DNA of 64,000 bases from Flagellimonas oceani (lineage in GTDB: Bacteria > Bacteroidota > Bacteroidia > Flavobacteriales > Flavobacteriaceae): assembly GCF_011068285.1 (NCBI RefSeq), contig NZ_CP049616.1, positions 3,368,001 to 3,432,000 on the forward strand, given 5' to 3'. The notes beneath the pieces were generated by a model. The model did not search any database. It saw nothing but the letters and a program-made list of their open reading frames with translations, and was not told where the DNA came from. Positions 37,543-46,057 of this stretch are shown here, piece by piece; within the stretch, counting starts at the first letter, position 1, and each line of letters starts with the position of its first letter. A program made the position numbers and the translations under genes.

Positions 37543-37575
37543 ACGCCCTCGGAATCCGAGGGCGTCTTTTTTTTT
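37543..37575 (+). terminator. Rho-independent terminator between hemD and pckA
   Basis: Stem ACGCCCTCG/CGAGGGCGT with a 5-base loop, then nine Ts (37567-37575). The T-run reaches into the last codon of convergent pckA. It terminates hemD; on the minus strand the tail is less U-rich but the hairpin could also serve pckA. Confidence 0.88.
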
Positions 37576-39190
37576 AGAAGGCATACCGTTGTGGTCCTCC
37601 CCTTCGAATTTCCTCGCTGGCATATTCCTCAAACTTTTTAAAGTTCTCCCTAAAGGCATTGGTGAGCTTAAAGGCGGTTTTGTAGTACGCCTCGTCATCG
37701 TTCCATGTTGCCCTTGGGCTCAGTACCTTTGTTGGCACTCCCGGACACTCCCTGGGCTGGGCCACGCCGAACACCGAGTGGATATGGTACTTCTCGTAAT
37801 TGTACAGTCCCAGCTTCCCGCTCAATGCCGCACTGATCATGGCACGGGTATATTTTAGCTCCATTCGGGTGCCCACTCCGTACGGTCCGCCCGTCCAGCC
37901 CGTGTTCACCAACCACACGTCCACGCCGGACTCCTTCATCTTCTTGCTCAGCATCTCCGCATATTTGGCAGGGTGCAAGGGCATGAACGGAGCTCCGAAA
38001 CATGCCGAAAATGACGGCTGTGGCTCCACAACACCTGCTTCCGTGCCCGCTACCTTGGCCGTGTAGCCAGAGATAAAATGGTAGGCCGCCTGGGCCGGGG
38101 TCAGCTTGGAGATGGGGGGCAATACCCCAAAGGCATCCGCGGTAAGGAAAAAGATGTTCTTCACGTTCTTTCCAATCGATGGCCATTGGATATTATCGAT
38201 ATGGTGGATGGGGTAGCTTACCCTGGTGTTCTGCGTAATGGAGGTATCGGTGAAATCAACATCCCCTTTGTCGTCCATCACCACGTTTTCCAATATCGCT
38301 CCTTTTTTAATGGCCCCATAGATTTCCGGCTCCTTTTCTTTTGACAGGTCGATTACCTTGGCATAGCAGCCTCCTTCAAAATTGAAGACCGTATTGTCGG
38401 GCGTCCAGCCGTGCTCGTCGTCGCCGATCAGCTTTCTGTCCGGGTCCGTGGAAAGGGTCGTCTTCCCCGTTCCCGATAGTCCGAAGAATATGGCCGTGTC
38501 ACCGGACTCACCAACATTGGCCGAGCAGTGCATGGGCAGGGTATTCTTGTATACCGGCAATATAAAGTTGAGGGCGGAGAATATCCCTTTCTTGATCTCG
38601 CCCGTGTAGCCCGTACCGCCGATAAGGGCGATCTTTCTGCTAAAATTGAGGATGGCAAAGTTGTGCTGCCGTGTACCGTCCACCTCCGGGTCCGCCATAA
38701 AGCCCGGTGCGTTGACCACCGTCCACTCGGGGTCAAAGTCTTCCAGTTCCTCATCCGAAGGCCGCAGGAACATATTGTACGCGAACATGTTGGACCACGG
38801 GTACTCGTTGATCACCCGGATGTTCAACCGGTAATCCGCATCGGCGCAGGCATACGAATCCCGAACGTAGAGCTCTTTGGTGTCCAAATAGGCGATCACC
38901 TTGTCGTACAGCGCATCGAAACTATCGCTTTCGAAAGGAATGTTGATGTTGCCCCACCAGATCTTGTCCTTGGTAATGTCATCCTTCACGATAAAGCGGT
39001 CTTTTGGGGACCTGCCCGTAAACTCTCCGGTATTGACGGCCAAGGCACCGGAAGAGGCCTCTTGGCCCATGTCCCTATCAATAGTGGTCTCATGGAGCTC
39101 TTCTGGGGACAATTGATAGTGGATATTGTCATGGCTTATCCCATATGATTTTAACGAAATCGTTTTCGTGATTGAAGCGGAATCCTTCAT
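37574..39190 (-). CDS. pckA: Phosphoenolpyruvate carboxykinase (ATP)
   Basis: 538 residues. Kinase-1a loop GLSGTGKTTLSTDPDR, metal site FFGLSG, the kinase-2 region LIGDDEHGWTPDNTVFNFEGGCYAKVIDL and the adenine site. Converts oxaloacetate and ATP to PEP, the first step of gluconeogenesis. Base usage differs from the neighbours: three sampled 60-base lines average about 57 percent G+C with many C-ending codons, while neighbouring genes look nearer 43 percent. A -7 box TAGCTTTG lies upstream at 39213-39220. Confidence 0.97.
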   Translation of the reverse strand: MKDSASITKTISLKSYGISHDNIHYQLSPEELHETTIDRDMGQEASSGALAVNTGEFTGRSPKDRFIVKDDITKDKIWWGNINIPFESDSFDALYDKVIAYLDTKELYVRDSYACADADYRLNIRVINEYPWSNMFAYNMFLRPSDEELEDFDPEWTVVNAPGFMADPEVDGTRQHNFAILNFSRKIALIGGTGYTGEIKKGIFSALNFILPVYKNTLPMHCSANVGESGDTAIFFGLSGTGKTTLSTDPDRKLIGDDEHGWTPDNTVFNFEGGCYAKVIDLSKEKEPEIYGAIKKGAILENVVMDDKGDVDFTDTSITQNTRVSYPIHHIDNIQWPSIGKNVKNIFFLTADAFGVLPPISKLTPAQAAYHFISGYTAKVAGTEAGVVEPQPSFSACFGAPFMPLHPAKYAEMLSKKMKESGVDVWLVNTGWTGGPYGVGTRMELKYTRAMISAALSGKLGLYNYEKYHIHSVFGVAQPRECPGVPTKVLSPRATWNDDEAYYKTAFKLTNAFRENFKKFEEYASEEIRRGGPQRYAF

Positions 39191-39212
39191 AGTTTAATTT
39201 TTATGATTGGTA

Positions 39213-39220
39213 CAAAGCTA
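39213..39220 (-). promoter_or_regulatory. Putative pckA -7 box
   Basis: Minus-strand TAGCTTTG, a perfect TAnnTTTG match, 22 bases before the pckA ATG. No good TTTG at the -33 position, so an activator may be needed. Confidence 0.5.
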
Positions 39221-39290
39221 GAAAATATTAGTTTTTTAGCCTTTTAAAAATTGCTTAATTGATTGCTTTTGAGGTTAAAATGTGACTTTG

Positions 39291-39411
39291 CGAACGAATT
39301 GCCCATTTATCAAGAAATTATTCCGCATCTCTCTTAAAAACGTGCAATCATAAAAGTAAAAGGATCAATACGTTAAAAATGGGCAGTAAATCCTAGTTTT
39401 TACCTCGTTCG
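39291..39411. other. Nested inverted repeats between pckA and the SH3 gene
   Basis: The 304-base gap 39191-39494 has an outer pair CGAACGA (39291-39297)/TCGTTCG (39405-39411) and an inner pair TGCCCATTT (39300-39308)/AAATGGGCA (39377-39385). Two CGTCAATT direct repeats follow at 39410 and 39431 (21-base period). No frame is visible. It could be a structured RNA or an operator region for either gene; neither is shown. Confidence 0.35.
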
Positions 39412-39494
39412 TCAATTCAAAACACCCATCCGTCAATTGGGGCCATCATTTTATGAATGTTTCCAATACATTTCAGGCTCAAAACTATACTGAT

Positions 39495-40484
39495 ATGCAA
39501 AATGTAAAAGGTATTACCTTAATCTGTACCGTACTTTTTTTAAGCTTGGGCTGTAATTCTAAACAAGAAAAGAAGGGTGGCTCTTCTGATAGACCCAACA
39601 CTTTTGAAGTCGTGGATTCTGATGGCACCATTCTTTCGGATGAAAATTCCACCGCTATATGTCTATGGCCCAAAGTGGGGCTGCGAGACAAACCCGGGCG
39701 TAAGGACGCAAAGTACCTTACCACTATCTATTTTGGCGAAACCGTGGCGTTTCTTGGTGAGAAGGAAAAGGCTGGGGATGACAAGGAGTATTTAAAAGTG
39801 AAACTTTCCGATGGAAGCGAGGGATGGGTCTATGAACATCTTTTTGCCATAGGGGGAGAACTGGCCATTATTGATACCGGAACGGAGCTTTACAAAAGAC
39901 CCGACATTATGACCTTTGAAGGAAAGAAACTGGAACCTATGGACATGGTCGTCCTTTTTGAAAATGAAGAAAAAGAGGGATGGCACGAGGTGACCAGCAT
40001 GAAAAGGGAGAAGAAAGGCTGGATTCAAGGCGATATTGATGCGATTCAGGATGAAATTGATGTGAAATTGGGTATCCTATATTGGAGGGCCATGGAAGAG
40101 TCGGCCGAAAAAAAGTTTGAACTATTGGAAAATATTCTGGCCAATCCCAACTTTAAAAAGTCAAAATTGATAGAAAACGTAAACAAAGCGCTTTACGATA
40201 ACGCTGGTCAAGGTGAGGCTTTCTATATCAAAGAACTTGATTCCTTTGAAAACCTTTCATCCAACAAACTGGGCATTAAGACCGACTTGGCCAATGTAAG
40301 AACTGAGCCCGATTCCAAAAGTGATATTCTATTTCAAGTTAAAAAAGGTGATATCTGCCACATAACGGCACAAGGGGAATCTTTACAGAAGGTAAATGGG
40401 GTTACCGATCGCTGGTACAAAGTTAACTTTAAGGGTAAAGAAGGATGGATTTTTGGATACTATACCACCAAAAAGAGGGAATAG
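39495..40484 (+). CDS. SH3-domain lipoprotein
   Basis: 329 residues from ATG 39495, which gives a lipoprotein signal (GITLICTVLFLSLGCNSKQ); the ORF opening at 39453 would bury it. Two bacterial SH3-like regions: about 50-110 (KVGLRDKPGRKDAKYLTTIYFGETVAF to GSEGWVYEHLFA) and 265-325 (KTDLANVRTEPDSKSDILFQVKKGDICHIT to GKEGWIFGYY). SH3b domains bind peptidoglycan or peptides. A periplasmic lipoprotein of unknown task. Confidence 0.82.
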   Translation: MQNVKGITLICTVLFLSLGCNSKQEKKGGSSDRPNTFEVVDSDGTILSDENSTAICLWPKVGLRDKPGRKDAKYLTTIYFGETVAFLGEKEKAGDDKEYLKVKLSDGSEGWVYEHLFAIGGELAIIDTGTELYKRPDIMTFEGKKLEPMDMVVLFENEEKEGWHEVTSMKREKKGWIQGDIDAIQDEIDVKLGILYWRAMEESAEKKFELLENILANPNFKKSKLIENVNKALYDNAGQGEAFYIKELDSFENLSSNKLGIKTDLANVRTEPDSKSDILFQVKKGDICHITAQGESLQKVNGVTDRWYKVNFKGKEGWIFGYYTTKKRE

Positions 40485-40499
40485 CACCCAACAATCTTA

Positions 40500-40880
40500 T
40501 TAGGACTTTAGTATTCGAAATGCCAAAAGTACCCAGCCCATGATCATGAAGACTCCGCCTATCGGGGTCAAAAAGCCGATTACGGAAAAATCAAAAGAGG
40601 TCAAACTATTCAACGCGAGCAGATAAATCGAAAAAGAAAATAGGATTACCCCTAAAAGAACAAGAACAAACACTGTTTTTTTAGTCTTTTCGGCTATTCC
40701 GGCATATAGTCCCAAAAACAACAGGAACAGGGCATGGTACATTTGGTACCTTACTCCCGTCTCGAAGGTTTGAACGGCATCTGCGTCCACTAACTTTTCC
40801 AATCCATGGGCCCCGAATGCACCCAAAATAATGGCCACCATACCCATTATCGTTCCTGTTAACAAAATTGTTCTGTTCAT
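40500..40880 (-). CDS. DUF423 membrane protein
   Basis: 126 residues, four membrane segments, and the family's start GTIMGMVAIILGAFGAHGLEKLVDADAVQTFETGVRYQMYHALFLLFLGLYAG. A widespread small inner-membrane family with no settled role. Convergent with the SH3 gene (15 bases apart) and divergent from the saccharopine-dehydrogenase gene. Confidence 0.9.
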   Translation of the reverse strand: MNRTILLTGTIMGMVAIILGAFGAHGLEKLVDADAVQTFETGVRYQMYHALFLLFLGLYAGIAEKTKKTVFVLVLLGVILFSFSIYLLALNSLTSFDFSVIGFLTPIGGVFMIMGWVLLAFRILKS

Positions 40881-40959
40881 AACTTTAACTTACTATTTTT
40901 TTAAAAATATAACATTTTAATACCTTAGTGACCATACAATTCAAAAGTAAACAAAACAC

Positions 40960-42333
40960 ATGGTCCGTACTATTTTAGTTATAGGAGCAGGTAAATCAAC
41001 CTCATACCTTTTAGATTATTTCCTAAAAAAATCAAACGAAGAAAACCTACATATAAAAATTGGGGACCTTCGCCCCGAACATATTCCCGACACTGTTGCA
41101 AAGCATCCGAACTGTACTGTATTCGGGTTGGATATTTTCAACGAAACGGATAGAAAAAAAGCTGTTGCCGATGCCTCCATCGTTGTTTCCATGTTGCCGG
41201 CAAGTCTGCACATTAATGTTGCCCGCGATTGTATCGAGTTTAAGAAGCATTTTATCACAGCGTCTTATGTTAGCGATGAACTAAGAGCATTGGACAAAGA
41301 GGTAAAAGAAAACAACCTTGTTTTTATGAACGAAATCGGTCTGGACCCCGGAATAGACCACATGAGCGCCATGGAAGTCATAGACCGGATACGGGATGCC
41401 GGGGGCAAAATGCTTCTTTTCGAATCTTTTACAGGGGGATTGGTGGCACCCGAGAGCGACACCAATCTTTGGAACTATAAATTTACTTGGAACCCCAGAA
41501 ATGTGGTCCTAGCGGGACAGGGGGGTACGGCAAAATTTATTCAGGAAGGAACATACAAATACATTCCCTATCAAAAACTCTTCAGGAGAACCGAGTTCTT
41601 GGAAGTGGAGAACTATGGGACTTTTGAGGTATATGCGAATAGGGACTCATTAAAATATAGGGAGGCTTATGGCCTACAGAATGCCCTGACCTTGTACCGC
41701 GGCACCATGAGAAGGGTCGGCTTTTCCAAAGCATGGCAAATGTTCGTTATTCTGGGGATGACGGATGACAGCTATACCTTGGAAAACTCCGAAGGTATGT
41801 CGTACCGGGAGTTTGTAAATCTATTTCTTCCTTATTCCCCAACGGATTCTGTGGAATTAAAGCTGAGGCATTACCTTAAAATTGACCAAGATGATATCAT
41901 GTGGCTAAAACTACAGGAGTTGAACCTTTTTGATGACTCCAAGAAAATACCGTTGAAAAATGCAACTCCCGCCCAAATGCTGCAATATATTCTGGAGGAC
42001 AGCTGGACCTTGAAAGAGCACGAGAAGGACATGATCGTGATGTACCACAAATTTGGTTACGAACTCAATGGTGAAAAAAAGCAGATTGATGCCAATATGG
42101 TGGTGATTGGGGAAAACCGTTCCCACACCGCCATGTCCAAGACCGTAGGGTTGCCCGTTGCCATGGCCACATTACAGATATTGAACGGAAAGATTACCAC
42201 ACCTGGGGTTCAAATTCCAATCAAAAAAGAAGTTTACAAACCTATTTTAGAGGAGCTAAAAGCCAACGGAATACGTTTTAAAGAGTTTGAAGTGCCCTAC
42301 CTTGGTTACAATCCAGATTCTGTTGCCGGTTAG
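40960..42333 (+). CDS. Saccharopine dehydrogenase-family oxidoreductase
   Basis: 457 residues. N-terminal Rossmann domain TILVIGAGKSTSYLLDYFLKKS, VVSMLPASLHINVARDCIEFKKHFITASYVSD, MNEIGLDPGIDHMSAMEVID and a C-terminal saccharopine-type domain. In the family this converts saccharopine to glutamate and aminoadipate semialdehyde, in lysine breakdown. The adjacent Lrp-type gene (42382) suggests amino-acid control. A related role in another NAD-dependent step is possible. Confidence 0.88.
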   Translation: MVRTILVIGAGKSTSYLLDYFLKKSNEENLHIKIGDLRPEHIPDTVAKHPNCTVFGLDIFNETDRKKAVADASIVVSMLPASLHINVARDCIEFKKHFITASYVSDELRALDKEVKENNLVFMNEIGLDPGIDHMSAMEVIDRIRDAGGKMLLFESFTGGLVAPESDTNLWNYKFTWNPRNVVLAGQGGTAKFIQEGTYKYIPYQKLFRRTEFLEVENYGTFEVYANRDSLKYREAYGLQNALTLYRGTMRRVGFSKAWQMFVILGMTDDSYTLENSEGMSYREFVNLFLPYSPTDSVELKLRHYLKIDQDDIMWLKLQELNLFDDSKKIPLKNATPAQMLQYILEDSWTLKEHEKDMIVMYHKFGYELNGEKKQIDANMVVIGENRSHTAMSKTVGLPVAMATLQILNGKITTPGVQIPIKKEVYKPILEELKANGIRFKEFEVPYLGYNPDSVAG

Positions 42334-42381
42334 ACTCCTTAATATTTTAAATATCTTTGACTTCAAATCAAAACAAGTATT

Positions 42382-42852
42382 GTGAAAAACAATAACAATT
42401 CGGTCAAGATTGATGGTATCGACAAGAAAATTCTAAGATACCTTATGGAGGATGCCCGTAAACCCATCCTCGAGATTGCTAGGAACATCGGTATTTCTGG
42501 TGCGGCCATTCACCAAAGGTTACGTAAACTGGAAAGTTCAGGTCTGATATCAGGTTCCAAGTTCGTGATCAACCCAAAGGTTCTGGGATATTCCACCATG
42601 GCCTACATCGGTATTTATTTGGATAAGGCCATGACCAACCCCAAGGCCGTAAAACAGCTGAAAGATATACCCGAGGTACTGGAGTGCCACTACACCACGG
42701 GGAACTGGTCCATTCTTATAAAAGTACTGTGCCAGGACAACGAGCACCTGATGCAGGTACTCAACAAAAAAATACAACAGATCGAAGGCGTTTCCCGTAC
42801 CGAGACCTTCATCTCTTTAGATCAACAAATTGATCGCCAAATACAGATTTGA
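42382..42852 (+). CDS. Lrp/AsnC-family transcriptional regulator
   Basis: 156 residues from a GTG start; no in-frame ATG precedes IDKKILRYLMEDARKPILEIARNIGISGAAIHQRLRKLESSGLI, the Lrp winged HTH. A RAM (ligand-binding) domain follows (GYSTMAYIGIYLDKA, LECHYTTGNWSILIKVLC). It probably senses an amino acid and controls lysine or alanine use; saccharopine dehydrogenase is directly upstream and alanine dehydrogenase is 2 kb away. A TATCTTTG -7 box lies at 42352-42359. Confidence 0.92.
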   Translation: MKNNNNSVKIDGIDKKILRYLMEDARKPILEIARNIGISGAAIHQRLRKLESSGLISGSKFVINPKVLGYSTMAYIGIYLDKAMTNPKAVKQLKDIPEVLECHYTTGNWSILIKVLCQDNEHLMQVLNKKIQQIEGVSRTETFISLDQQIDRQIQI

Positions 42853-42854
42853 TA

Positions 42855-42886
42855 TTTGTATTGAATCTAAATAAACATTACATTTG
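42855..42886 (+). promoter_or_regulatory. Promoter implying a leaderless transcript
   Basis: TTTG (42855-42858), 20 bases, then perfect TACATTTG (42879-42886). The start of transcription would fall at about 42890-42893, at or next to the ATG of the small gene at 42891. It overlaps the end of the Lrp-like frame at 42852. Confidence 0.6.
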
Positions 42887-42890
42887 TCCC

Positions 42891-43217
42891 ATGAATGTAA
42901 TATTTCAATCCACATATTACACCTTATACCAAGCTGCTAACGAGCGCTGTTTTTATGTTGATTTTGGTCAGAAAACAGTTCGTATGTCGTTGTGCCAATT
43001 GCTTGCACTTCGCCATAAAGTGATGAGCATAGCCATTGAGGACCATTTTGACAGCGATCTGAACGCGCATGGATTCGAAGTGCTTATGCTATGCAACAAG
43101 GAACATCTTTTTGTCCTGAACACTTTGGAAATATTGGATCTTAAGAAATTGGTCTCTAACAGTTTCGTGTCCTTGGGCCTCTCTGTAAGCGCCGCTATGG
43201 AAACCGCATATTCCTAA
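42891..43217 (+). CDS. Small protein of unknown function upstream of ferritin
   Basis: 108 residues from ATG 42891 (the ORF opening at 42849 overlaps the promoter, so I prefer the shorter form). MNVIFQSTYYTLYQAANERCFYVDFGQKTVRMSLCQLLALRHKV has no signal peptide and no clear domain; two or three Cys and a central HKVMSIAIEDHFDSD. It lies 120 bases before ferritin, but ferritin has its own -7 box, so linkage is not certain. Likely cytoplasmic. Confidence 0.65.
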   Translation: MNVIFQSTYYTLYQAANERCFYVDFGQKTVRMSLCQLLALRHKVMSIAIEDHFDSDLNAHGFEVLMLCNKEHLFVLNTLEILDLKKLVSNSFVSLGLSVSAAMETAYS

Positions 43218-43275
43218 CACCAAGTTGTTCCTTATTTTTATTCAATCTTAAACTGTCTTAAAACTAGGCCGTTAC

Positions 43276-43306
43276 TTTTTATACGCCCATAAAATCCGTA
43301 AATTTG
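43276..43306 (+). promoter_or_regulatory. Putative ferritin promoter
   Basis: Perfect -7 box TAAATTTG (43299-43306) with a weak T-rich -33 (TTTT, 43276-43279) 19 bases upstream. GTTAAC follows at about 43306-43311. It lies 31 bases before the ferritin ATG. Confidence 0.55.
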
Positions 43307-43337
43307 TTAACATAACAGGATAAAAATCATAGTACCT

Positions 43338-43856
43338 ATGAAAGATATAGCAAGACAAAGTATGAGCATTAAAGTGGAATCCATGGATTTGCTCAACGGA
43401 CAGATAAAAATGGAGGCCCATGCTTCCGCCACCTATTTGGCCATGGCCTCTTGGTGCGAACAGAACGGTTTCTTTACCAGCGCCAAGTTTTTCTTCAAAC
43501 AAGCCGAGGAAGAACGTGAGCATATGATGAAGATTTTCAACTTTTTGGTGGATACGGGCGGAAACCCAATTTCTCCAGAGGTCACTGGAATCAACCATGA
43601 CTACTCATCCATTGTTGATGTTTTTGAATCAACGTTGGAGCACGAGGTGAAAGTGACAAAATCCATTCACAATATTGTAAAAAAATCCCGTGAACTTGGA
43701 GATTTCGCCACTGAAAAATTCTTGGACTGGTTTGTATTGGAGCAAATTGAGGAGGAAAACACCGTTAGGGATATCTTGGATATGATCGAAGTGACCGGCA
43801 CCGAAGGTGTGGGCCTTCAAATGATCGACAACCAAGTTGCCAATTGGATCGATTAA
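43338..43856 (+). CDS. Bacterial ferritin
   Basis: 172 residues in the four-helix ferritin fold: GQIKMEAHASATYLAMASWCEQNGFFTSAKFFFKQAEEEREHMMKIFNFL has the A-helix Glu and the EREHM ferroxidase pair, and EVKVTKSIHNIVKKS and DWFVLEQIEEENTVRDIL supply the rest. Stores iron as ferric mineral in a 24-mer and uses up Fe(II)/peroxide. The family lacks the bacterioferritin haem Met. Its terminator at 43884 is very strong. Confidence 0.95.
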   Translation: MKDIARQSMSIKVESMDLLNGQIKMEAHASATYLAMASWCEQNGFFTSAKFFFKQAEEEREHMMKIFNFLVDTGGNPISPEVTGINHDYSSIVDVFESTLEHEVKVTKSIHNIVKKSRELGDFATEKFLDWFVLEQIEEENTVRDILDMIEVTGTEGVGLQMIDNQVANWID

Positions 43857-43883
43857 GCTATCAAACGTAGTTATACTAAAAAA

Positions 43884-43907
43884 GGGAGCCAAATGGCTCC
43901 CTTTTTT
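43884..43907 (+). terminator. Bidirectional terminator between ferritin and zinc peptidase
   Basis: Stem GGGAGCCA/TGGCTCCC (loop AA), with A-run on the left and TTTTTT on the right, so both strands get a U-tail. Serves ferritin and the convergent peptidase gene. Confidence 0.93.
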
Positions 43908-43926
43908 GTTTCGCAATTTATATTTC

Positions 43927-44628
43927 TTAGTCCCTGCCGCCAAAAACCTGAACGGCCCAGTACAATAGGGAGGCCAAAGCACCCAAAGCTGCCACCAAAT
44001 AGGTTCTTGCCGCCCATTTGAGCGCATCTTCAGCACCTGAGTATTCTTCTTGGGTCACCATATTTTTTTGCTTCAACCACACCAATGCTCTTTTACTGGC
44101 ATCGTATTCCACAGGCAGTGTAATAAAACTGAACAAAGTGGCAAAGCCCATCATAATAAGTCCAGCTACCGCAATGTAAAAGCCAATGCCACCTGCGGCA
44201 CCCGTAGCGGCCATCAACATGATACCACCGAACACCACCCAAGTGGACATTCCAGAAGTGACACTTACCACGGGAACCAACTTCGAGCGCATCGTCAACC
44301 ACTCATAAGCTTGTGCATGCTGCACAGCGTGTCCGCATTCGTGGGCCGCCACCGCAGCTGCCGAAGCATTGCGTTGGTTGTAAACCCCTTCACTAAGGTT
44401 GACGGTTTTGTTTTTCGGATTATAATGGTCCGTCAGCATACCGGGGGTGGAAATCACTTTCACATCCCGAATTCCATGATCATCGAGCATTTTCTGTGCA
44501 ATTTCCGCACCGCTCATCCCATTTCGCAAATGGACCTTTGAATATTTTTTGAACTTACTCTTCAATCGGTTGCTCACCAACCAGCTCACTAGGGCAATAC
44601 CACCGATCAATATATAATATGTCATCAT
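43927..44628 (-). CDS. Zinc metallopeptidase, membrane-bound (YugP-like)
   Basis: 233 residues, with an N-terminal membrane helix, the zinc motif HECGH in AAHECGHAVQHA, and two or three hydrophobic segments near the C-terminus (VPVVSVTSGMSTWVVFGGIMLMAATGAAGG and so on). Matches the DUF/YugP zinc-peptidase family, thought to degrade membrane proteins; its targets are unknown. Also FITLPVEYDASKRA, conserved in the family. Its end is 19 bases from the terminator at 43884. Confidence 0.9.
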   Translation of the reverse strand: MMTYYILIGGIALVSWLVSNRLKSKFKKYSKVHLRNGMSGAEIAQKMLDDHGIRDVKVISTPGMLTDHYNPKNKTVNLSEGVYNQRNASAAAVAAHECGHAVQHAQAYEWLTMRSKLVPVVSVTSGMSTWVVFGGIMLMAATGAAGGIGFYIAVAGLIMMGFATLFSFITLPVEYDASKRALVWLKQKNMVTQEEYSGAEDALKWAARTYLVAALGALASLLYWAVQVFGGRD

Positions 44629-44676
44629 AACTTTATCGTTTTACGTAGATATAAATATACCACATAAAAGCAAAAA

Positions 44677-44698
44677 CCCCGCCAAATAAATGGCAGGG
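44677..44698 (-). terminator. Terminator of alanine dehydrogenase
   Basis: On the minus strand CCCTGCCA/TGGCGGGG (one G-U pair, loop of six), followed by TTTTTG. It lies 28 bases downstream of the ald stop. Confidence 0.8.
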
Positions 44699-44725
44699 TC
44701 TATTTTCTGTCAAAATGTTAGTTGA

Positions 44726-45826
44726 TTAGGCGAATACCGGCTCCAAATGAAAGGTTTCCGCAATTTCTTTGTAAACGATCTCACCTTCGACCACATTCAA
44801 TCCTTTTTCCAAGGATCTATCCAACTTGCAGGCACTACGCCATCCCAAGTTCGCCAATTTTAGCACATAGGGCAGTGTTACATTCGTCAAGGCAACAGTA
44901 GAAGTATAAGGCACTGCCCCTGGCATATTGGCTACACAGTAATGGACCACATCATCTATAATATAAATGGGGTCCTCATGGGTCGTTGGTTTGGTGGTCT
45001 CCACGCATCCGCCTTGATCTACCGCTACATCTACAATAACGGTTCCTGGATGCATATCCTTGAGCATGTCCCTAGTGATCAAGTTAGGGGCTTTTGCTCC
45101 TTTCAAAAGGACTCCACCGATGATTAAATCGTTCGTTTTTATATGTTTTCTGATATTGAACTCGTTGGAAAAACCGGTCACCACATGGCTCGGCATGATA
45201 TCGTTCACATACCTAAGGCGTTTCATGTTCACATCCAGAATGGTTACCTGCGCACCCAAACCTGCTGCCATTTTAGCAGCCTGAATACCCACGGTACCGG
45301 CTCCGAGCACCAAAACACGACCTGGGGACACCCCGGGAACCCCTCCCAAAAGGACTCCTTTGCCTCTCACGGGTTTTTCCAAATATTTAGCTCCTTGCTG
45401 AATGGCCATTCTGCCTGCCACCTCGGACATCGGAGTCAGCAAAGGCAAGCTTCCATCTTCGTCTTCCACTGTTTCATACGCAATGCAAATGGCTTTGCTC
45501 CTGATCATGGCCTTGGTCAACGCTTCACTCGATGCAAAGTGAAAATAAGTGAAGACGATCTGTCCATCCTGAATCAAATTATATTCTTCCGCAATGGGCT
45601 CTTTTACCTTTACAATCATATCGCTCATGGCATACACCTGACCGATGGTGTCCAAAATAGTGGCCCCAGCCTGTTGGTAATCCTGATTAAAAAATCCACT
45701 TCCCTCACCTGCGCCGGATTGCACATATACGGTGTGGTTGTTCTTTACCAATTCAAATACCCCGGCTGGCGTCATACCCACCCGGCTTTCGTTGTTTTTG
45801 ATTTCTTTAGGTATCCCAACAGTCAT
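44726..45826 (-). CDS. ald: Alanine dehydrogenase
   Basis: 366 residues from ATG 45826 (MTVGIPKEIKNNESRVGMTPAGV). The frame stays open to 45937, but that would add a hydrophobic leader over the regulatory region. Substrate Lys in FHFASSEALTKAMI and family block VLVLGAGTVGIQAAKMAAGLGAQVTILDVNMKRLR (NAD site). Interconverts L-alanine and pyruvate plus ammonia with NAD. An inverted-repeat-rich leader upstream suggests regulation, perhaps by an Lrp-type protein. Terminator at 44677. Confidence 0.93.
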   Translation of the reverse strand: MTVGIPKEIKNNESRVGMTPAGVFELVKNNHTVYVQSGAGEGSGFFNQDYQQAGATILDTIGQVYAMSDMIVKVKEPIAEEYNLIQDGQIVFTYFHFASSEALTKAMIRSKAICIAYETVEDEDGSLPLLTPMSEVAGRMAIQQGAKYLEKPVRGKGVLLGGVPGVSPGRVLVLGAGTVGIQAAKMAAGLGAQVTILDVNMKRLRYVNDIMPSHVVTGFSNEFNIRKHIKTNDLIIGGVLLKGAKAPNLITRDMLKDMHPGTVIVDVAVDQGGCVETTKPTTHEDPIYIIDDVVHYCVANMPGAVPYTSTVALTNVTLPYVLKLANLGWRSACKLDRSLEKGLNVVEGEIVYKEIAETFHLEPVFA

Positions 45827-45895
45827 TTTGTTGTTTTTAATGGTTGATGGGTCAAAGTTGAATAAAAAAATCAAATAAAAACACATATACTCGAT

Positions 45896-46012
45896 AAAAA
45901 ACAGGGGTAAATAGTCAAAATAACCATTTTTTAACATTTACACCCTGTTTTTTATAGGGTTAAAATATTTTTAAATAGATTTTATATATACTACCCCTAA
46001 TTTTTAAAGGGT
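45896..46012. promoter_or_regulatory. Inverted-repeat-rich leader of ald
   Basis: The 286-base gap 45827-46112 contains AACAGGGGTAAAT (45900-45912) with its near-complement ATTTACACCCTGTTT (45936-45950), an ACCCT/AGGGT pair at 45942-45960 and TACCC/GGGTA arms at 45992-46013. Four GGGT-type half-sites within ~120 AT-rich bases look like an operator cluster. No protein is shown to bind. Confidence 0.45.
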
Positions 46013-46030
46013 ATGTATGTATAATAATAA

Positions 46031-46057
46031 AAAAGCATGCCGATTGGCATGCTTTTT
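46031..46057 (-). terminator. Terminator of leuS
   Basis: Hairpin AAAAGCATGCC/GGCATGCTTTT with loop GATT; read on the minus strand it is followed by a T-run, 56 bases downstream of the leuS stop. Confidence 0.85.

Noticed and set aside
38528..39148. 206-residue plus-strand frame opposite pckA
   Set aside because: Arises from the high G+C and codon bias of pckA, which removes antisense stops.
44050..44541. 163-residue frame opposite the zinc peptidase
   Set aside because: Antisense shadow; composition is His/Ser/Cys rich and unlike a protein family.
45143..45847. 234-residue plus-strand frame opposite ald
   Set aside because: It is the antisense shadow of ald, rich in His/Phe/Ser with no domain and no promoter.
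45827..45937. Longer alanine dehydrogenase with a hydrophobic leader
   Set aside because: The frame is open by chance over an AT-rich region; the family starts at MTVGIPKEI (45826) and the leader covers the inverted repeats.
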